The translations under genes and the position numbers were made by a program. A model generated the notes under the pieces. It made no database searches. It worked only from the letters and a program-made list of their open reading frames with translations, and was not told the DNA's origin. From the NCBI RefSeq assembly GCF_050003625.1, contig NC_134400.1, positions 224,914,085-224,978,084 of the forward strand: 64,000 nt of DNA, given 5' to 3'. Source of the DNA: Haematobia irritans (lineage: Eukaryota > Arthropoda > Insecta > Diptera > Muscidae). Shown here piece by piece: positions 1 through 24,471 of the stretch; position 1 is the first letter of the stretch; each line of letters opens with the position of its first letter.

Positions 1-172
1 TTAGTAATAAATATTTACTGCTGCGATTATTTGTGACACTATACCACTTTGAATTTCATGTTTTTCGATAAATTAGTCACAATAAAGTGCTATTGTAAAT
101 CGATGAAGCGTCACTTTATCAAAACACAATCTGGCATGATCGGCGCCACTTGCACTGATGAGATGTTCTGGA
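1..172. repeat. Dispersed repeat, copy 1 of a direct pair
   Basis: The first 172 bases recur almost unchanged at 665-836, starting with the same words (ttagtaataaatatttactg). A stretch at about 150-200, containing gatgagatgtt and agaacaccagtgcaacgatg, recurs a third time at 15447-15497. This is therefore a dispersed repeat, probably non-coding. No terminal structure can be defined because the window edge cuts the copy. The 60-90 residue frames across it have no recognisable product. Confidence 0.7.
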
Positions 173-664
173 TAGAACACCAGTGCAACGATGTTCTGGA
201 TAGCCCATACAAATGTTGTATCCAGTGCAAAAAGAAAACAGCCCTAATGTGCACTTTTATTCCTTATTTGTCGCCGAATTATTTTATATTCATCTCATCC
301 TCCAATTAGGAAGGAATTCGGAGGAATGTAAAAAGAGATATGGGTCCATAAGATATAATGCAATACAATTTACTTTTTACTTTGAAACCTCCAAAAACAT
401 GTTTTTTTTTCTACATTCTATTTTGTGACACTAACTTAGTTTTGTCATTTCATTTTGCTCTGCTTCGTTTTTTGCTGTTGGCAACGCCTGAGAAATTGCA
501 TCAAATTTCGATCGAATGCTGTGATCCAAACTTTTAATCGTATCGACAATTTTTTCGATACGATTATGAATTCGATATCGAATGCCGTGATTAGCCCCCA
601 GCTGTTTAAAAACAATCACAGAAAAGAAGTTAAATCTTGCATTTTTAATGTATGAAATGCTTCA
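173..664. other. Spacer between direct repeats; no gene seen
   Basis: AT-rich spacer between the two direct repeats. It holds a small imperfect palindrome near 538-567 (atcgtatcga, then a T-rich loop, then tcgatacgat). The frames on both strands look like chance frames. Confidence 0.4.
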
Positions 665-836
665 ATTAGTAATAAATATTTACTGCTGCGATTATTTATG
701 ACACTGTACCACTTTGAATTTCATGTTTTTCGACAAATTAGTCACAATAAATTGCTATTGTGAATCGATGAAGCGTCCCTTTATCTAAATAAAATCTGGC
801 AACATCGGCGCGACTTGCACTGATGAGATGTTCTGG
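665..836. repeat. Dispersed repeat, copy 2 of a direct pair
   Basis: Near-identical copy of 1-172 in the same orientation, with scattered substitutions (for example gcgcgacttgc against gcgccacttgc). The unit is offset by 664 bp, so it is either a local duplication or two ends of one larger element. Confidence 0.7.
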
Positions 837-2598
837 GTATATAAGCAAAAAAAGAAAATTTACTCCCATTTCCACAAATAAAAAAAATATATAAAACAAT
901 AAAACACATTTGTGTTCTCTTTTGATTTAACATTTTACTTATATTTTTCTGGTAGGTTTTAATTTATCATATAAGCAAATAAAAAAATTCTTGATTATTC
1001 TTGTTGTTTGTTGTCGAATGATGGATGATGTATGCATATGTATGTATACTATATAGATATTAATTACTAAAGTATATTAAGATTAAATTATGGGATGTAT
1101 TTCTCTTATTGTTGAATATTGAATGAATGAATTCTATTTTGTTTTAGTTTTGCGTTTTTAATTTAAGTCTTACACATAAAAATTTTACTTTTTCATCCAT
1201 ATAATCCAATTTGCCATAGTTTTATGTTCAGGAGAGTTTCTTGCTTCATTTTTACAATATTTAAACTAATAATAATTATTATTATACCATTTCATGTATT
1301 TAGGCTGTATGTAAATGTAAAATACTAAATTAGAATATTTTTCTCGTATATGCTGGGGGTACTTTCTATTTCCATAGAATATTTTGTAATAATCTTTTGT
1401 TTTATACATACAAAAAAAAAAAAAAATTGTTGGAACACTTTAAGTGTTAAGCTTGATTAATTAATAAAATTGTAATAATATATTTATTTATAAATATTTA
1501 TATTTATCCATTAAATGTTTTTATTTTTTTAGCTAATAAACTTCTATAATATAGAAGAGTGTAGTGCAGATTTACGATTTGCATTTGGTTTTTGAGTTAG
1601 GAAGGGGTGATGTGAATATCGATAACTTGCATATAACAATAATTAGTTGTGGATATAATAAAAAAAGTTGTTTTGCTTATTTTTTCTTTCGAATTTTCTG
1701 GTATATTTAAGATACATACATTTTAAATGTTAACAAAAGAACACACATTTATATTCATATATATATAAAGGTATAGATATATTGAAAACGGACACGTACA
1801 TTTAAAGGCAATAAAAATATCATTCATGTATGGTACCATTCAAGTTTGCTTGCTCGCTCATTTTGTTTACTTTTATTAATTGTATTGTAAATGATCTATC
1901 TCTGTTTGGACACATGTAATATATGGTATAGTTAGTAATCATTATTTGCATATGTTTTATATATGTATTTTGATTTTTGTTGATTTTTTTTTTAGATAGC
2001 ATTAGAAAATTCTATATTACACCTTAAGAAACAAAGAACAAACGAAAGAAAAAGAGACAAAATGTTGCAATTTAATAAAAGTAAAAATGTATACTATTTT
2101 CATTTTTTTTATTTGTAAAAAAATATACATATATAATAATGCTACTCTATACGCTTGATAGATAGAAAATCATAGATGTATGTTACAGGATTTCTTACAG
2201 GGTCTGACATTGCAACGTATGTTTTGTTTGGAGTTGTCTTACTATTTTAGTATGGTTTTTGTTTTCTCATGTAATAAAAAATGTAATAAATTATAAACTA
2301 GTTGGGTTTTTTGTTTGTAATAATTAACATATGCTAATTAATTTAATTAATATATTTCCTCTTCACATTACAGAGCAAAAAAAATCATATATGCAATATT
2401 TCGTTTTTTTATTTATTTTTTTAACATGGATTTGTTAATTTTATGTGTATAAGTTATTTTAGTATATTAGCGCTAATCTATATTTACATAAACACAAACT
2501 TAAATCGTGTCGAAGAATACAGCCGAAGTTCGAAAAGATAAACATCTGCTGTGTCGATCGGTCTTTGCCTGCATTTAGATTTTCATGAAAAACCTTTC
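837..2598. other. AT-rich 3' flank of fwd; no gene seen
   Basis: Very AT-rich sequence with homopolymer runs and no recognisable coding segment. The part next to 2599 should be the 3' untranslated region of the minus-strand PI4K-beta gene. Confidence 0.5.
2408..2417 (-). promoter_or_regulatory. Candidate polyadenylation signals of fwd
   Basis: Two overlapping AATAAA hexamers read on the minus strand (TTTATT at 2408-2413 and 2412-2417), about 185 bp beyond the stop codon of the minus-strand gene. That is a plausible 3'UTR length. AATAAA is common by chance in such AT-rich DNA, so this is only a candidate. Confidence 0.35.
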
Positions 2599-12574
<9,976 letters not shown>

Positions 12575-12578
12575 AGAT

Positions 12579-13586
12579 CTGTAATTGGATAAAGGAGAAA
12601 TAACTGATATTAGCGATGCTTTCGGGGTAAATCAATTCTCTATATTAATTAGAAATCGGGATAAACAATAAAACTAGCACGGATAAATATGGGAATTACA
12701 TGCACTACCAATTATCAATGTAGAATAAAATTTCCATAAAATGATTCTACAATAATAGCTCTATTTAATTTCTATTGTGGTAAAAAAATTTTGCTATTCA
12801 TCATCAACGTACATCGCACAATAAAGCGAAAGGCAAGAACAAAAAAAAAAAAATAGTATAATCAGCTGTTTATTGTTATCCACTTTAATACGAACGACGG
12901 ATGATACTGTTTGTCCAATGGACAAGGTTTTGCTTTCGCGTTGTTCTCCTTTTTCTCCACTCACAAAATATATTGTAGCCAGATACGTCGTCACAAATAT
13001 TTTGCAAATTTACGATCCCTCGATCGATTGCAATGAACTTGTTACTGTTTAATTTTTCGATATTTAAATGCCACATAAAATTGCAAATTAAAGAAGATGA
13101 AACAAAACAACACTGAAAACTGGGTACTTGTTTTCTCCACAGAATTTTTGTTCTGCTCGTTTCGTTATACTCCACTCATGCCTACAATATCAGATGAGTG
13201 GAAGAGCTCCAGAACACATAAGTTTTGTTTGCAGGCAGCTGACTAATACAGCTATCGAATGCCCATGAAGAATTTTTGTGAGAAGAAGAAACGAGGAGGG
13301 ATGGGTAGATAGTGCTTTATTCGCCAAATGCGAAACACATAAAAAAGAGCAGATAAAATTAACGGAGAGAGCAAGATATTTAGGGGGCCTTTATGAGAGA
13401 ATGTATAACAGAATAATACGAATCGGCCAAATAATAACAAACAAGAGAAAAAAAAAAAACAAAATTAAAATAATACAACAAGTTGTGAGATGTGGCTGCT
13501 AAATACATGAAACGAAAATAATAAATAACGATCTAAAAAATATTTGGAGAATTCAGTTATCGCGTACTATTTATTCTGTGACGATG
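12579..13586. promoter_or_regulatory. Likely upstream/5'UTR region of fwd, unresolved
   Basis: Free of recognised repeats and just upstream of the first coding exon of the minus-strand gene. A good minus-strand splice donor (ttttgtgagtgg, exon end near 12965) could close a non-coding 5' exon that joins the acceptor at 12579. This is inference from position and one splice-site match; no promoter motif was identified. Confidence 0.25.
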
Positions 13587-14756
13587 CACCCAGAAAAAAG
13601 TGTCTTCTAAACTAAAGGAAAGAATGTTCATCAATTTAGTTTAGCCATTTTATTTCCATTAAGGTGAATTTTTGTGTGAACTAATTAAATTTACTTGTTT
13701 CAGTAAAAAAATCCTAAACTTAAAGCAGATAGGAATAGTTCATCAACTAGAATAAGGCATGGAATTTTACTAATACTGTTTTCTTCGCTGGGTATAAGAA
13801 TTTACTACTGAAAAAGAAAATTTTATTCACTGATAACAAAGCATTCGTAAAAATAAACAAAACCCAAACCCAAGTTTCCTCTAATTTAGTTAATTCCCAT
13901 AAAATGATAATTCGGACTTCCTTTATTATAGAAAGCTTATCATACATACGAATAACACTTGGCATAGAAAAATATTTCAGTTTATTCGTACTAAGAAGTA
14001 TTCAATCCTTTCAAAACTGCCTGTAATCGATACCTGTCATCGATGTGTTTGTGCGTGGATTGTTTTTTTTTTTTTAGTTGGAATCGTGTTGTTATGATAT
14101 ACGGAGAGATAGTTAAAAAATAATTTAGTAAAATAATATAATAAATAACCAATAAAATATATAAAATATTTGCTATTTTAAATTAGTGAGTAAATACCAG
14201 AAGAATAACAACCCCTTAATTCGTCTTCAATTATCAGGTAATATTCAGTGACGCTAACCTCTTGTGAAAAAATTGGTTTATGATTTTTTATATTTGTAGG
14301 TATTGAAATTGTAAAAGGAGGGCAAAATCGTTAGGCAGCAACTTATTAAAAGTGAATGGTACAAGAAGAAGAAAAATGCGGTTATATATTACATGGAAAT
14401 TGAAAAAATAGTGGAATAATAAACTAATATTTGTATTTAAAAACGAAGGTAAGCAATTCTAATTTTGAATTTAAAAGGTTTACCACAAATATGTAAGATT
14501 TGTTCAAATGAATGAAAAAAAGTTCAATAAAATCAATCCATATATGAATTCAATTCATTTAAATTTTTTCATTCTGTAGTATAGTGGTACATAAATATAG
14601 GAAAATGTTAACTAATATATGGAATGCATTCTACCTAATTTCTACGAAAATCACATCGTTCAAACAAATAAAAATCTCTTTGGCGCTATACGAAGTTCAA
14701 CTTTCTTCACAATGAGTTCATTTTAACTTTAAGAAGGGGTCACTTTTTTCTGGCTG
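13587..14756. mobile_element. Long-TIR element with CACCCAGAAAAAAGTG ends, copy 1
   Basis: 1170 bp between cacccagaaaaaagtg and cacttttttctggctg, flanked by TG on both sides. A longer copy is at 55663-57073. No transposase is visible. The plus strand contains TATCGAT-like motifs (about 14025-14045) and splice-like junctions shared by both copies: a 62-bp intron-like stretch (ATCAG|gtaata to tttgtag|GTATTG, 14238-14299), then an exon-like block to 14448 ending ACGAAG|gtaagc. Confidence 0.75.
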
Positions 14757-15266
14757 TGTATATGAGTTGAGAAAAATTGAAAAACTTTTGGTTAATTTTA
14801 GAAAATGTTGAATATTTTTAGAAAATTTTAACTAAACAGTATTACAAACGCTGACATCACGCCAATATCACAAAAATAAGTAAATATTTTTCGACAAATT
14901 CAAGAAAATTTATTAGACATAATTGACCTTTTTCACTTGTTAAAGAAAATTTTGTAGTTTGAAGGAAAAAATTGGAGTTCAAAATTGCAAGAATGTCTTT
15001 ATTGACATACGAAGTTCATGATGGACGCATTTTTTAGAAAAATTTATTAATTTAAAGAAATAATGAACTATTTTGTGAGAAATACGAATTTAGTAAATCT
15101 TTATGCATAATTTGTGTATAATTTCCCCGTTTTTTAGTTAATTTAACTAAAATACGCAAAATATTATTAGAGTAAAGGAAACTTTCTCCAAACATAATAA
15201 TTTCGTGAACTAAAATAAAGTTAAATCGTCTTCAGTGGAATAGAGAGTTCACTTTTTTTTGAGTGT
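14757..15266. repeat. Related AT-rich repeat fragment
   Basis: Shares the words gaactaaaataaagttaaatcg with the repeat at 62161-62650 and ends gttcacttttttttgagtgt. It is probably a truncated relative of the TIR families around it. No coding. Confidence 0.4.
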
Positions 15267-18200
15267 AAAAACAGCATATGATATTTGTTAGACCCATTTG
15301 TGGCGGGCCAAAGAAACCACAAAATTTGGCAACCCTGTCATCAGCTGTTTAAAGAAACACATTGCATTTTCAATGCATTCATTTACATAATTATCCTGGG
15401 TTGAGGCAACGTCAGTTTATTAAAATTCATCCTATTCAAAATTGTACTGATGAGATGTTTTAGATAGAACACCAGTGCAACGATGTTTCGCATAGTTCCC
15501 ACAGACGTTTCAGTGCTATAGAAAAGAATACTTTAATCAACTTCTAAGGAGGGTCAAATTTAGACATCTTCTGCGAGTGCTTTTAGCATGATGATGTGAT
15601 GACTATATATGATTTCCCTTTTTTTGTTAATGCATCTAAAATTGATGCCTAACCATCTCTAAAAACTGTCCTAACACCATACACAAAATCTTACACCGAG
15701 AAATTTGAAGTAGCATATTACATTATGTGTGATACCTCTTGGAGACACTTTAAAACTTTCGACATTAAATAGAGGAGACAAACTATCGGTGAAGACCTTC
15801 TTGTTGTTCATCTAGGACTGAAATAGAAACCAAGTCTATTAAGGTAAACTCTGAGACAAAGTGGAACTAATTCTTCCTTTTCCATATTGAACGAATCTAT
15901 TTCATTTCGAGAATCGATTTCCTTTGGTTCCGATATTGACATTTCGAAATATCTCTCTTTTATTTAAAAATGAAATTTTCAAAAAAGCAAAAATTTGTTG
16001 TGTAGTGTTTATGACATTCATTGGTACTATGGACGTATACTTCATATTTTTTTAAATATTTCATACGTTTGTAAGATGTATTCACATATACCGTACACCA
16101 GTTCGCATATTCAAACTGTTATAATTCCACGAATGCAACGTGGCTTGAGTATTCTATTCTTTAATATTGTAATATGTGAGGGTAACTCGAACAAAAATAA
16201 AAATCAATAATTCAAAACAAGCCATCCATACATAAAGGGTGGATAGAAGGTGGATTTCTTTGGCCAGTTCATTTGTTGATGAAAAAAAAAAAAAACTATA
16301 CAAATTTAATTGACCTAGTCCTTTGGACAATTTTACGCACAACATTAAAGGAAATGCAGATACTATATGTGTGTATGACACATCAACAAAACCATAGCGC
16401 ATGCTCCTTATTTGAAGAGAGCTTGTATTGTTATTATTTTCTCTTGGCTAAAAGCTCAGATTTTTAGAGAGTGAGCTTTGTGTATGTAAATAAACACTTG
16501 AATGTTTACGCAAAGTAAATTAAAACCCCGAGACACACACACACATACATCAATTTACAGAAACTCTCTTTTTCCAAAATTAGTGACGCATAGCGGAACG
16601 GAAGGGGAAATGTTTAAACGAAAAGCAAATTAATAAATAGTGTATAATAAAATAAATAAAATAACGATGACACTTGAGAAACTATAATGGGGGTACAAAA
16701 ATATGCAAACATATGCAATGTGCTATTGAAACTGAAGCAAATCGGAAAAATGACCCATTGATTTGGTGTCATATGGCAACATTATGACACTACAGCAACA
16801 CACAGCAAAAAAAAATTAATTGTATTATTATATATATGAAATATTTTCAATTGGAGGCTATTTTAAATCGATGGAAATGGGTTTTCTGTTACCATACGAT
16901 ATTTAAATATATTATTTTTTATTTGTTTTGTATGTAGTAGTATAATAATGTTTTAGAAATATTTTTTCATAAACAAAGGAGCTTTAGAACACGTACCACA
17001 TTTTAGAATATTCATTAAAAAATGTATATTGCAATACATTTCACTCTAATTTATTAAACAATATTCGGTTTGCTTTTTTATATTCAAATTCATTTATTTA
17101 TATAGAATATTTTCCCCGTATTGATTTTTTTTCATACATTGTTGTTCACTAGACACCACACCAAATAAATGTACAATAATCCAATGAAGCTATAAAAATT
17201 CTAATAATATGTACTAAATATACCGCACCCAAGAGGAGTAAATAACAAAGTAAAACTAAACCAAGAATGCCTTATCATATTTTTGCTAAACCTACTACAG
17301 CAGATTGATGGATAGTACATTCCTAAGAGCACTTTATCTCTCTTTCTCTTTTTGTTGTCTTGTCCGAAGAAAAGCTTTTTGAAATAGAAGAGCATTGATA
17401 CCTACGTTTAAGAGAAAATATGCACCAAAATACATTTTGAAGAAGAATGTACAAAAAGAAGAATGTAATCAAAACAAAATTTGTATTAATTAGGCGTCTC
17501 CAGGTATTTTTTGGGGGAAACTCATATAGAACTCAATAATTCACACATAAAACAAATCTATGATTTGGTATTTCTAGATAGACCAAATCACTGGTAGACC
17601 AAGCGATTGAAATTTCGGGTTTGGGAAATAATAATGCTCATTATTTACAACATGAGCGTTATTGTTTGAATAAAAAAAAACAACAAATTCTTGCAGTTGG
17701 GCGCTAAATTGGATTCAATGCTTACGCTTTCCTTTTCAGCAGATTTTAGACAGACAGACATTTTTGATATTAGTACTAATAAATCTATTTAAGCCTTGTT
17801 CAAAGATCATGCATATTATTTCGCACAAATAAGCTATCGTCCCTGTGTTTGGGACCCTATTCACGGCGATACATGCTGATATACGTTTTTCGCAGAAACG
17901 AACTTAGTACTAAACATTATCGTACATTCTAAAATTATATCAAATGTTGGTAGTGGCACTTGTTAGTTGAGATAAGTGGACTATCTGTGGTCTCACAACG
18001 AACTGAATATCTAAGTGAGCCTGGAGCAACAGCCTTCCTAATAGAAAAGTTATTGTTGTTGGTGTAAGAATTCTTATTACTTTAAAAATTACTTTTGATC
18101 AACTCAATGTTTTTTGTATGGCGTTCGTATTCATGCAGCCTATAACTGTTGGTTGATCAACAATCTTCAAGGAGACCCAGTAGAGTTACAATTAACATTT

Positions 18201-21200
18201 GGAAGCAAGGTATTCAACTATTTCACCTGTTAATGGCAATCCACATATGTGTTTTGGTTGTGATTGAAGGCTAAAATATGTTGTCTGAATAAACAAAAAA
18301 GTGCAATTAAATGTTTGGACTAAGGGTGTTTGCAATAATTTCGGAAATATTGTAGCCTAAAAGATTTGTAGTTCACATAAGTCGCGTGCGTAGGTGAAGG
18401 TCGACTTTATGATAATCCTTAAAGTCTAAAGCAATTTTTTTGGTAATTTTAGATTGCCAAAATCCAGCTATTTAAGTGATTTTTTCTTAAAGTTAAAAAA
18501 AGTGAAAATTTGATAGTTTTACTTTTTGAAAATGCATAGTTTCCTAAAAATGAAAACGTCTACAATTATACTTGTATTAAAGATATTGATATGTATTATA
18601 CACTTGTTTTGATTGGTCTTGTGGAGTTTTTAAGACTCTTGCTTTGGTGAGGGTGCCCAGTTGATTGGAACCGGATCAATTAACCTCGCCATAATGTCGT
18701 TTGTTATTTCTTCATGTATCCACAACATTGTTTTCAATATTTTACACAAATTTATATGTACATATTGCTTTTTTTGCCTTAAACTATTAAATTGCAAAGT
18801 ATAATTTTTTGTAATGTATATCTATATGTGTCTGAAGATAAATGCATCCCAACCAGGCAAACAGACAATAGAACAACAAGCGAATCTAGAAACTGCAATG
18901 ATTCCAAACAATCTGGTAAGAGATTGAAATTGTTTGGTTTGGTCTGCAATGAAAAGACTAGGATAGAGGAGATAAAGAGGGAAGAGCCGGACGATGTAAA
19001 AGACGATTGAAAAGGAATAATAACGCTAACTAGTTTTCTTGAGCAACATGCCGCTGTTGTATTATTTTGTCGTTCCACATGTCTAAAGTAGTTTGAGTTG
19101 ACGTTGTTGCTGTTGCTATTATCTATGTATCTCGGTTATTGCTGGGTAATTTTCTTTTCTTTGCATAAATGCATTAAATTGAGAGCAAAGTTATATTAAA
19201 ATCAAGACACCAACCTCCTCCCCATACCCCATAGTGGGTATGCAAAAGACAATTCTAGAGCATTTGCTTGCTTCGCTGCACAAAACGACGAATGTACAAT
19301 AAACACTGACATACGCTAAATATGATTTCAAATATGTGTGTTTATGACCTGACCCGATATGTGACCCTAAATTACAAAAAAAAAAACGAAAATGGTTTAG
19401 ACTAAATTATCATAAATAAGCATTTGTGTATATCAGATTGATTTATTTCTGAAGAAAAATGTGTCGTTTTCACTTAGATGACCGGGTTATCGAATTGGAT
19501 GAGAGAACACGAGTTATTTTACAAAATAAATCTCTGTATTTATCTGATTCAAATTAGTCAAAATTTTTCCATATTATAGCAAAAATAGTAAATTAGAGAA
19601 ATTTTCAAAATTCTCTCAGAGTACAATTTGGTTGGTATAGAAACGGAAAATAGTATAGAAGGTCAATTGTATAATTTTTTTTTTTTGGCAAAGGTAGACG
19701 AAGATAAATTGGATTGTGTTTACAAATACTCAGACATCTCATTGAGAGATTTGTGTCAATTGACAACCATTTTATATTTACTGGTCATAGAGTTTAAAAA
19801 TTTAATTGCAGATTGCTAATATCTATGGCAAATATGGATAGTATCTGTTTGTATTTTCGTTTTTCTCTTGTAATCTTCCGTATTAACATTGCTCACATTT
19901 TTCTCAACGTAAATATTCAATCTGAGTTGGTAAACATTTGATTAACTTCCATTGATAACAATTTATGAAAATTTATTAGGTCTTTGTGTTGTTATTTGGC
20001 ATGCCATCCATTGTTGTTACTTCCGCTTTTTTTGTCTGTTTATATAAACAATTATTAGATTTTGCCTTAAAGTCATGTGTACGTTATGTTTCCTTGATAG
20101 ACCTTGGCTCTGAACTAGTATTTGAGTGGAAGATATACATTTTTTGTGAAAATGCCAAGTGGACACACAAATACATATTAATGGATACCATAAAATCCTA
20201 CTGACTCTGACTGTTTCCTTCTTCTTCTTGGATAAAATGGACATTATTTTTGTTATTGTTTGTTTTTATATTTAAAGGAAGAAAACACAGCAATAATGGA
20301 ATGGTCACAAATGTTTAAGATGGATAACTAAGCCTGCTTCAAGGGAGAGAGATAAAAGATATTCTAGTACTTAGGACAAGGGATGTATCACTTATCGTAT
20401 TTCTATGGTAAGGGATATACAAATATTTTCTTATCTATTGTTAGAAAACATATACAGCCCTACAGCAATGTAAAAAGTTTCTTTATATTGCATTTTATAA
20501 ATTAAATTATTTTTGGACATACTCATTCCACTGTGTTTAATATGTGCATGATAACCAAAAATAATTTTCCGGTTTCGAGGATTCTCATTACAAATGTCAC
20601 AAAATGTTTCATATTAGAATTAAACCTCTATGCCTCAAAATGATCAACATTTCCACAAACGGAAGAAAATCCAAACAATTAAACTTGCAATTAACTCTTT
20701 CACTACCGAAATAAACCTAATCTTAAAAAGCTTTTCGTAGAACAAAAATTGTAATTTTGAGGACCTACCTCAATTACTTCTAGAGTTATATGAGTTTGTT
20801 CTAAAAACTTGATTCTTGAATTGTGACCAAATGGCCTTACGAAAATAAGCGCTATTCAGTCTATAACAACTTTAGAAATGTGAGAAAAAATACAAAAAGA
20901 ACCCAAAAATATCAGCTATCAGGTTTTTGTATAGAAAAATGTAGAAAATTGTAGAAAAATGGAAAATATCCTATTTTTCGTTTATTGTTAAAGAAGTTCA
21001 TAAAAATGCATTTTAGTGCTCCTTTAAAATAACATCGAGAAATAAATCGAAACTAACTGGGGAAATAGAGTTCGGTGCCGTTTTCGAATGTCCTCCTAAG
21101 TGGTCATCGGTAGTCCAGGGGTAATGGAGACCCCTAGTGATATTATTCGTATATACAAAAAAAAAAAAATGATCAAACCTATTGGTGTTTGACCACCATT

Positions 21201-23866
21201 CTCAGGAATCGATTACGTTAATGGATTGCTGATAAACCAATGCAACCAACGCAAATGTAATGCAACACAAACATTTTACATTGCCTTATGTCTTCTTTAC
21301 CTTATCTTGTTATGTAGTCTTTCATTTGATTAGGTGCTGACTGCAAAATTAATGATACAATTTTTTGTTGTGCTTTCCTCGTTCCAGTCAATCGTAATTG
21401 TCAGACTCTGCAACGTATGCTTGAGGTGTTTATTTATATGGTATTTGTAACGATTTTGCTTGGGCTCAAACGATGTAGGTATCGTTGGTACGTGCAAGGG
21501 TCTTCGTAAAGACCATTAAAAGATAAAAAACGCGGTAAAGAGCACACAAAACAAACACAGTTATGACACAGTCAGAAGACTTAAACAAACCCTACAATAA
21601 TGATTTGACAGAAATACCACCATAAGAGAAACTAGTGAATATTATTATCTAATACTTAAGACGTATGAATATTTATAAACGTTTAAATTAACACTAATGA
21701 ATAAAACTGAAAGTATGATGTTAAGGGTTCTAATAAAAACAGATTTTGTTTTTTATTCATTGGACAAAATTCTTCTATTTTGGCTCTCCTAAATATTTGT
21801 CTTTCAGTTTTCGTTTGGAAATGGGCAAAGTATCATAAGGCCGGTACTATCTATGATTTCCATAACATCTAAATCCAGCATTTCAGTTCAAATTTTGTAA
21901 TTCATCGAAATCTACCATATTTGATAGAATTCTACCAATTGTGTCAATCATGGTTACCACCCACATGTATTTGTCCACATTAGCATATGGTCAATAATGA
22001 GTTTATTCTCAGTTGCAATTGTTGCATGGGTGAGTGAGTGTGAGTTAGAGAGATTAAGAACATTATTAGAGAGAAGAGAGTAATAACATGATTAAATATT
22101 CTCATCATATTGAAGTGATTTTTAAAAAACTAAAAATCTCGGGCGAGTGTAAGTGTAATACAATGATTTAATTCTATCCTGTATGTTTAAATTAAGTTAA
22201 ATAATTAAAATAAATTCTATTTAACTTAAAATGTATTTAAATAAAATGAAAGTTGTGCTTTAATTAAATGTTCCGTACGAAATCTTTCAATGGAATGATT
22301 CGAATCACTTAAACTTTGGTACATGAGTCAGAAGGATCGAACTTTTCAGTGTCTCTCAAAGAGTCTCTACTTCAAATATGGGTTTCAAAATCGCTTTATC
22401 ATGTTCATAACATATAAAAATTTCATTAAAAATTTCGAGACTTTTCAAATCTTGCGTAGAACTCGCGGCTGTGTATTTCGGACTTGGTAACTATTAACTT
22501 ATTTTACTTTATACCCTCCAAGAAAATTAAATTATTTTATATATTCCTATACTAAGTGAAGAAAAATTACCAAGAATTCGCGGGATACCGTTCGCGGAGA
22601 AAACCCCTATTTACACATTGCCTTTAAAGAAAATCCTAAGAGTGATTTTTTAAGAGTTTGGTCACTACTAACGTAGTGCATTTCTTATTTCTTTTCTCAT
22701 TCAAGAGTTGGTGCAACGATATTCCCCATTTGAAAGCATTGTCCTGCCTTTACATTCATCCACAATTTTTCAGCTTCTTAAAGATCCATTAAATAAACTA
22801 CCAACATCTTTTGAATATTCCTGCTAAGCACACAACTAACTATGAGACTTGCCAACCGCAAAGTGTACACAAATCGCACAAAATGGGGAATTCTAATGGC
22901 AAACACACAAAAAGAACACTCTTCTCAAGGTAATAGCCTGACTACGGCATACAAAAAAATCGAAGAATAAAACTTCCTAGAGCAGCCAGCAGACATAGAT
23001 ATTAAAGACCGGATGCCAAAATGGCATGGAGCAAAAGTAGAATAAAGAAAAACTACAACGGCGTGTACTATCACTATTTTCATAAAACGTAATATAATGA
23101 CGCCGAGGAAAATCATACTATGTGTTCAGTAGATCAAAATAATTGAGATTGAAAAAACAACATTGTTATGATGATGAGAGGAGCAACTACGATGTCCAAT
23201 ACCACATATATGTAAGTCAATAAGTTTTCAATTAGAATTCTCGAAATACTACTTCTACTAGTTTTGTAGGGTATGAATAGCAGATTTGAGAATTTCTAAA
23301 TAATTCCATCAGAATACAAAAATGTTAGCAGTTACTTGGCTTTTTCCGAGAGTTTTGTCGACGCAACAAAAACGCCCAACAGCAACTCCTTCACTATTAT
23401 TTCCATACACCAAATGACACGTTCAACGAACTTGCCGCATGTATTACACTCAGACTTTGTTCTCTCCATTGAAGGATACAAACAAAAACACAGGAACTCC
23501 TAAACGAAATAAAAACTCCAATGACGTATAAATAGAGAAAAAAAACAACAATAAAATGCCAAGGACAAAAAGTAATAAATTTTGAAGTGACTAAGGAAAT
23601 CAATAGAAATGTTATTTTCAGGGCAGACATGATATAGAAATGGGATGTGGTGAAGAAATGTTGGGAAATTTCATATATTCAAAACTCGGAAAAGTTTTAG
23701 ATGGAGCGAAAATCAAAGCGATTATACCAAATTTCATTGTCTATAATTTTTGGAAGGCAAACATATTACTTCAAAGAAAAATTGAAATACAATCGAAGAC
23801 GAACAAACTATCATGGATCGGTATTTTCCGATTAAAGAAAAATGATTATATCGAACTTATATACCT
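15267..23866. other. 8.6-kb AT-rich stretch, no gene recognised
   Basis: I see no protein motif or RNA gene here. All frames of 60-100 codons look fortuitous. 15447-15497 matches part of the repeat at 1-172. Homopolymer runs (for example 19376-19384 and 21158-21169) and simple repeats are scattered through it. It could be intergenic or intron. Confidence 0.45.
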
Positions 23867-23980
23867 CATTCACATTACACTTCCAAAATCCTCTTTACCC
23901 AGATTTGAAATGTCATTTGCCTTATAAAAGAGGGATTTCAAATCTACTTTTAGTAGATTTTGAGCCTAATGTGTATGGCC
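23867..23980. mobile_element. Palindromic MITE, copy A
   Basis: About 114 bp starting cattcacattacacttccaa and ending gagcctaatgtgtatggcc. The two ends are imperfect inverted repeats of each other. Other copies are at 35587-35701 (inverted) and about 44285-44380. No coding. Confidence 0.65.
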
Positions 23981-24471
23981 TATTACACTCCTTTAGTATC
24001 CTTTCTTAAATTTTAAGCGATTTCTAAATATGATGCTGTGACCGAATGTGAAATATCTCCTGTTGATTCGTCCACAAATTTGGAAAATGAATGCATACAA
24101 GAAGCAAGTGTTATCGAGAGTCAATTATCTGAAAATTTAGAAGACATCCTATCAGATGAGGATTCTATTGAAGTTGAGCAGGAAAACACAACAAGAAATA
24201 GTGGTAGAATATCTCGTTTGCCAATAAAGCTGTTTGATTATATAACAGGCTTCAATGCAGAAAAAATACAAAATAATGTCCCAGAAAACTATGAAGGTAT
24301 TTTTAAAAGAAACGACGGAGACAAATGGAAAATTGCAGTGGATGACGAGCTTAAATCTATGAAGGATAATAAAGTTTGGAAAATCGTGTCTATCCCTCCT
24401 AACTCAAAGTTGCTAACGTCGAAATGGGTCTTCCGAATAAAGGAAGATGAAAATGGAAACCCAACTAAATA

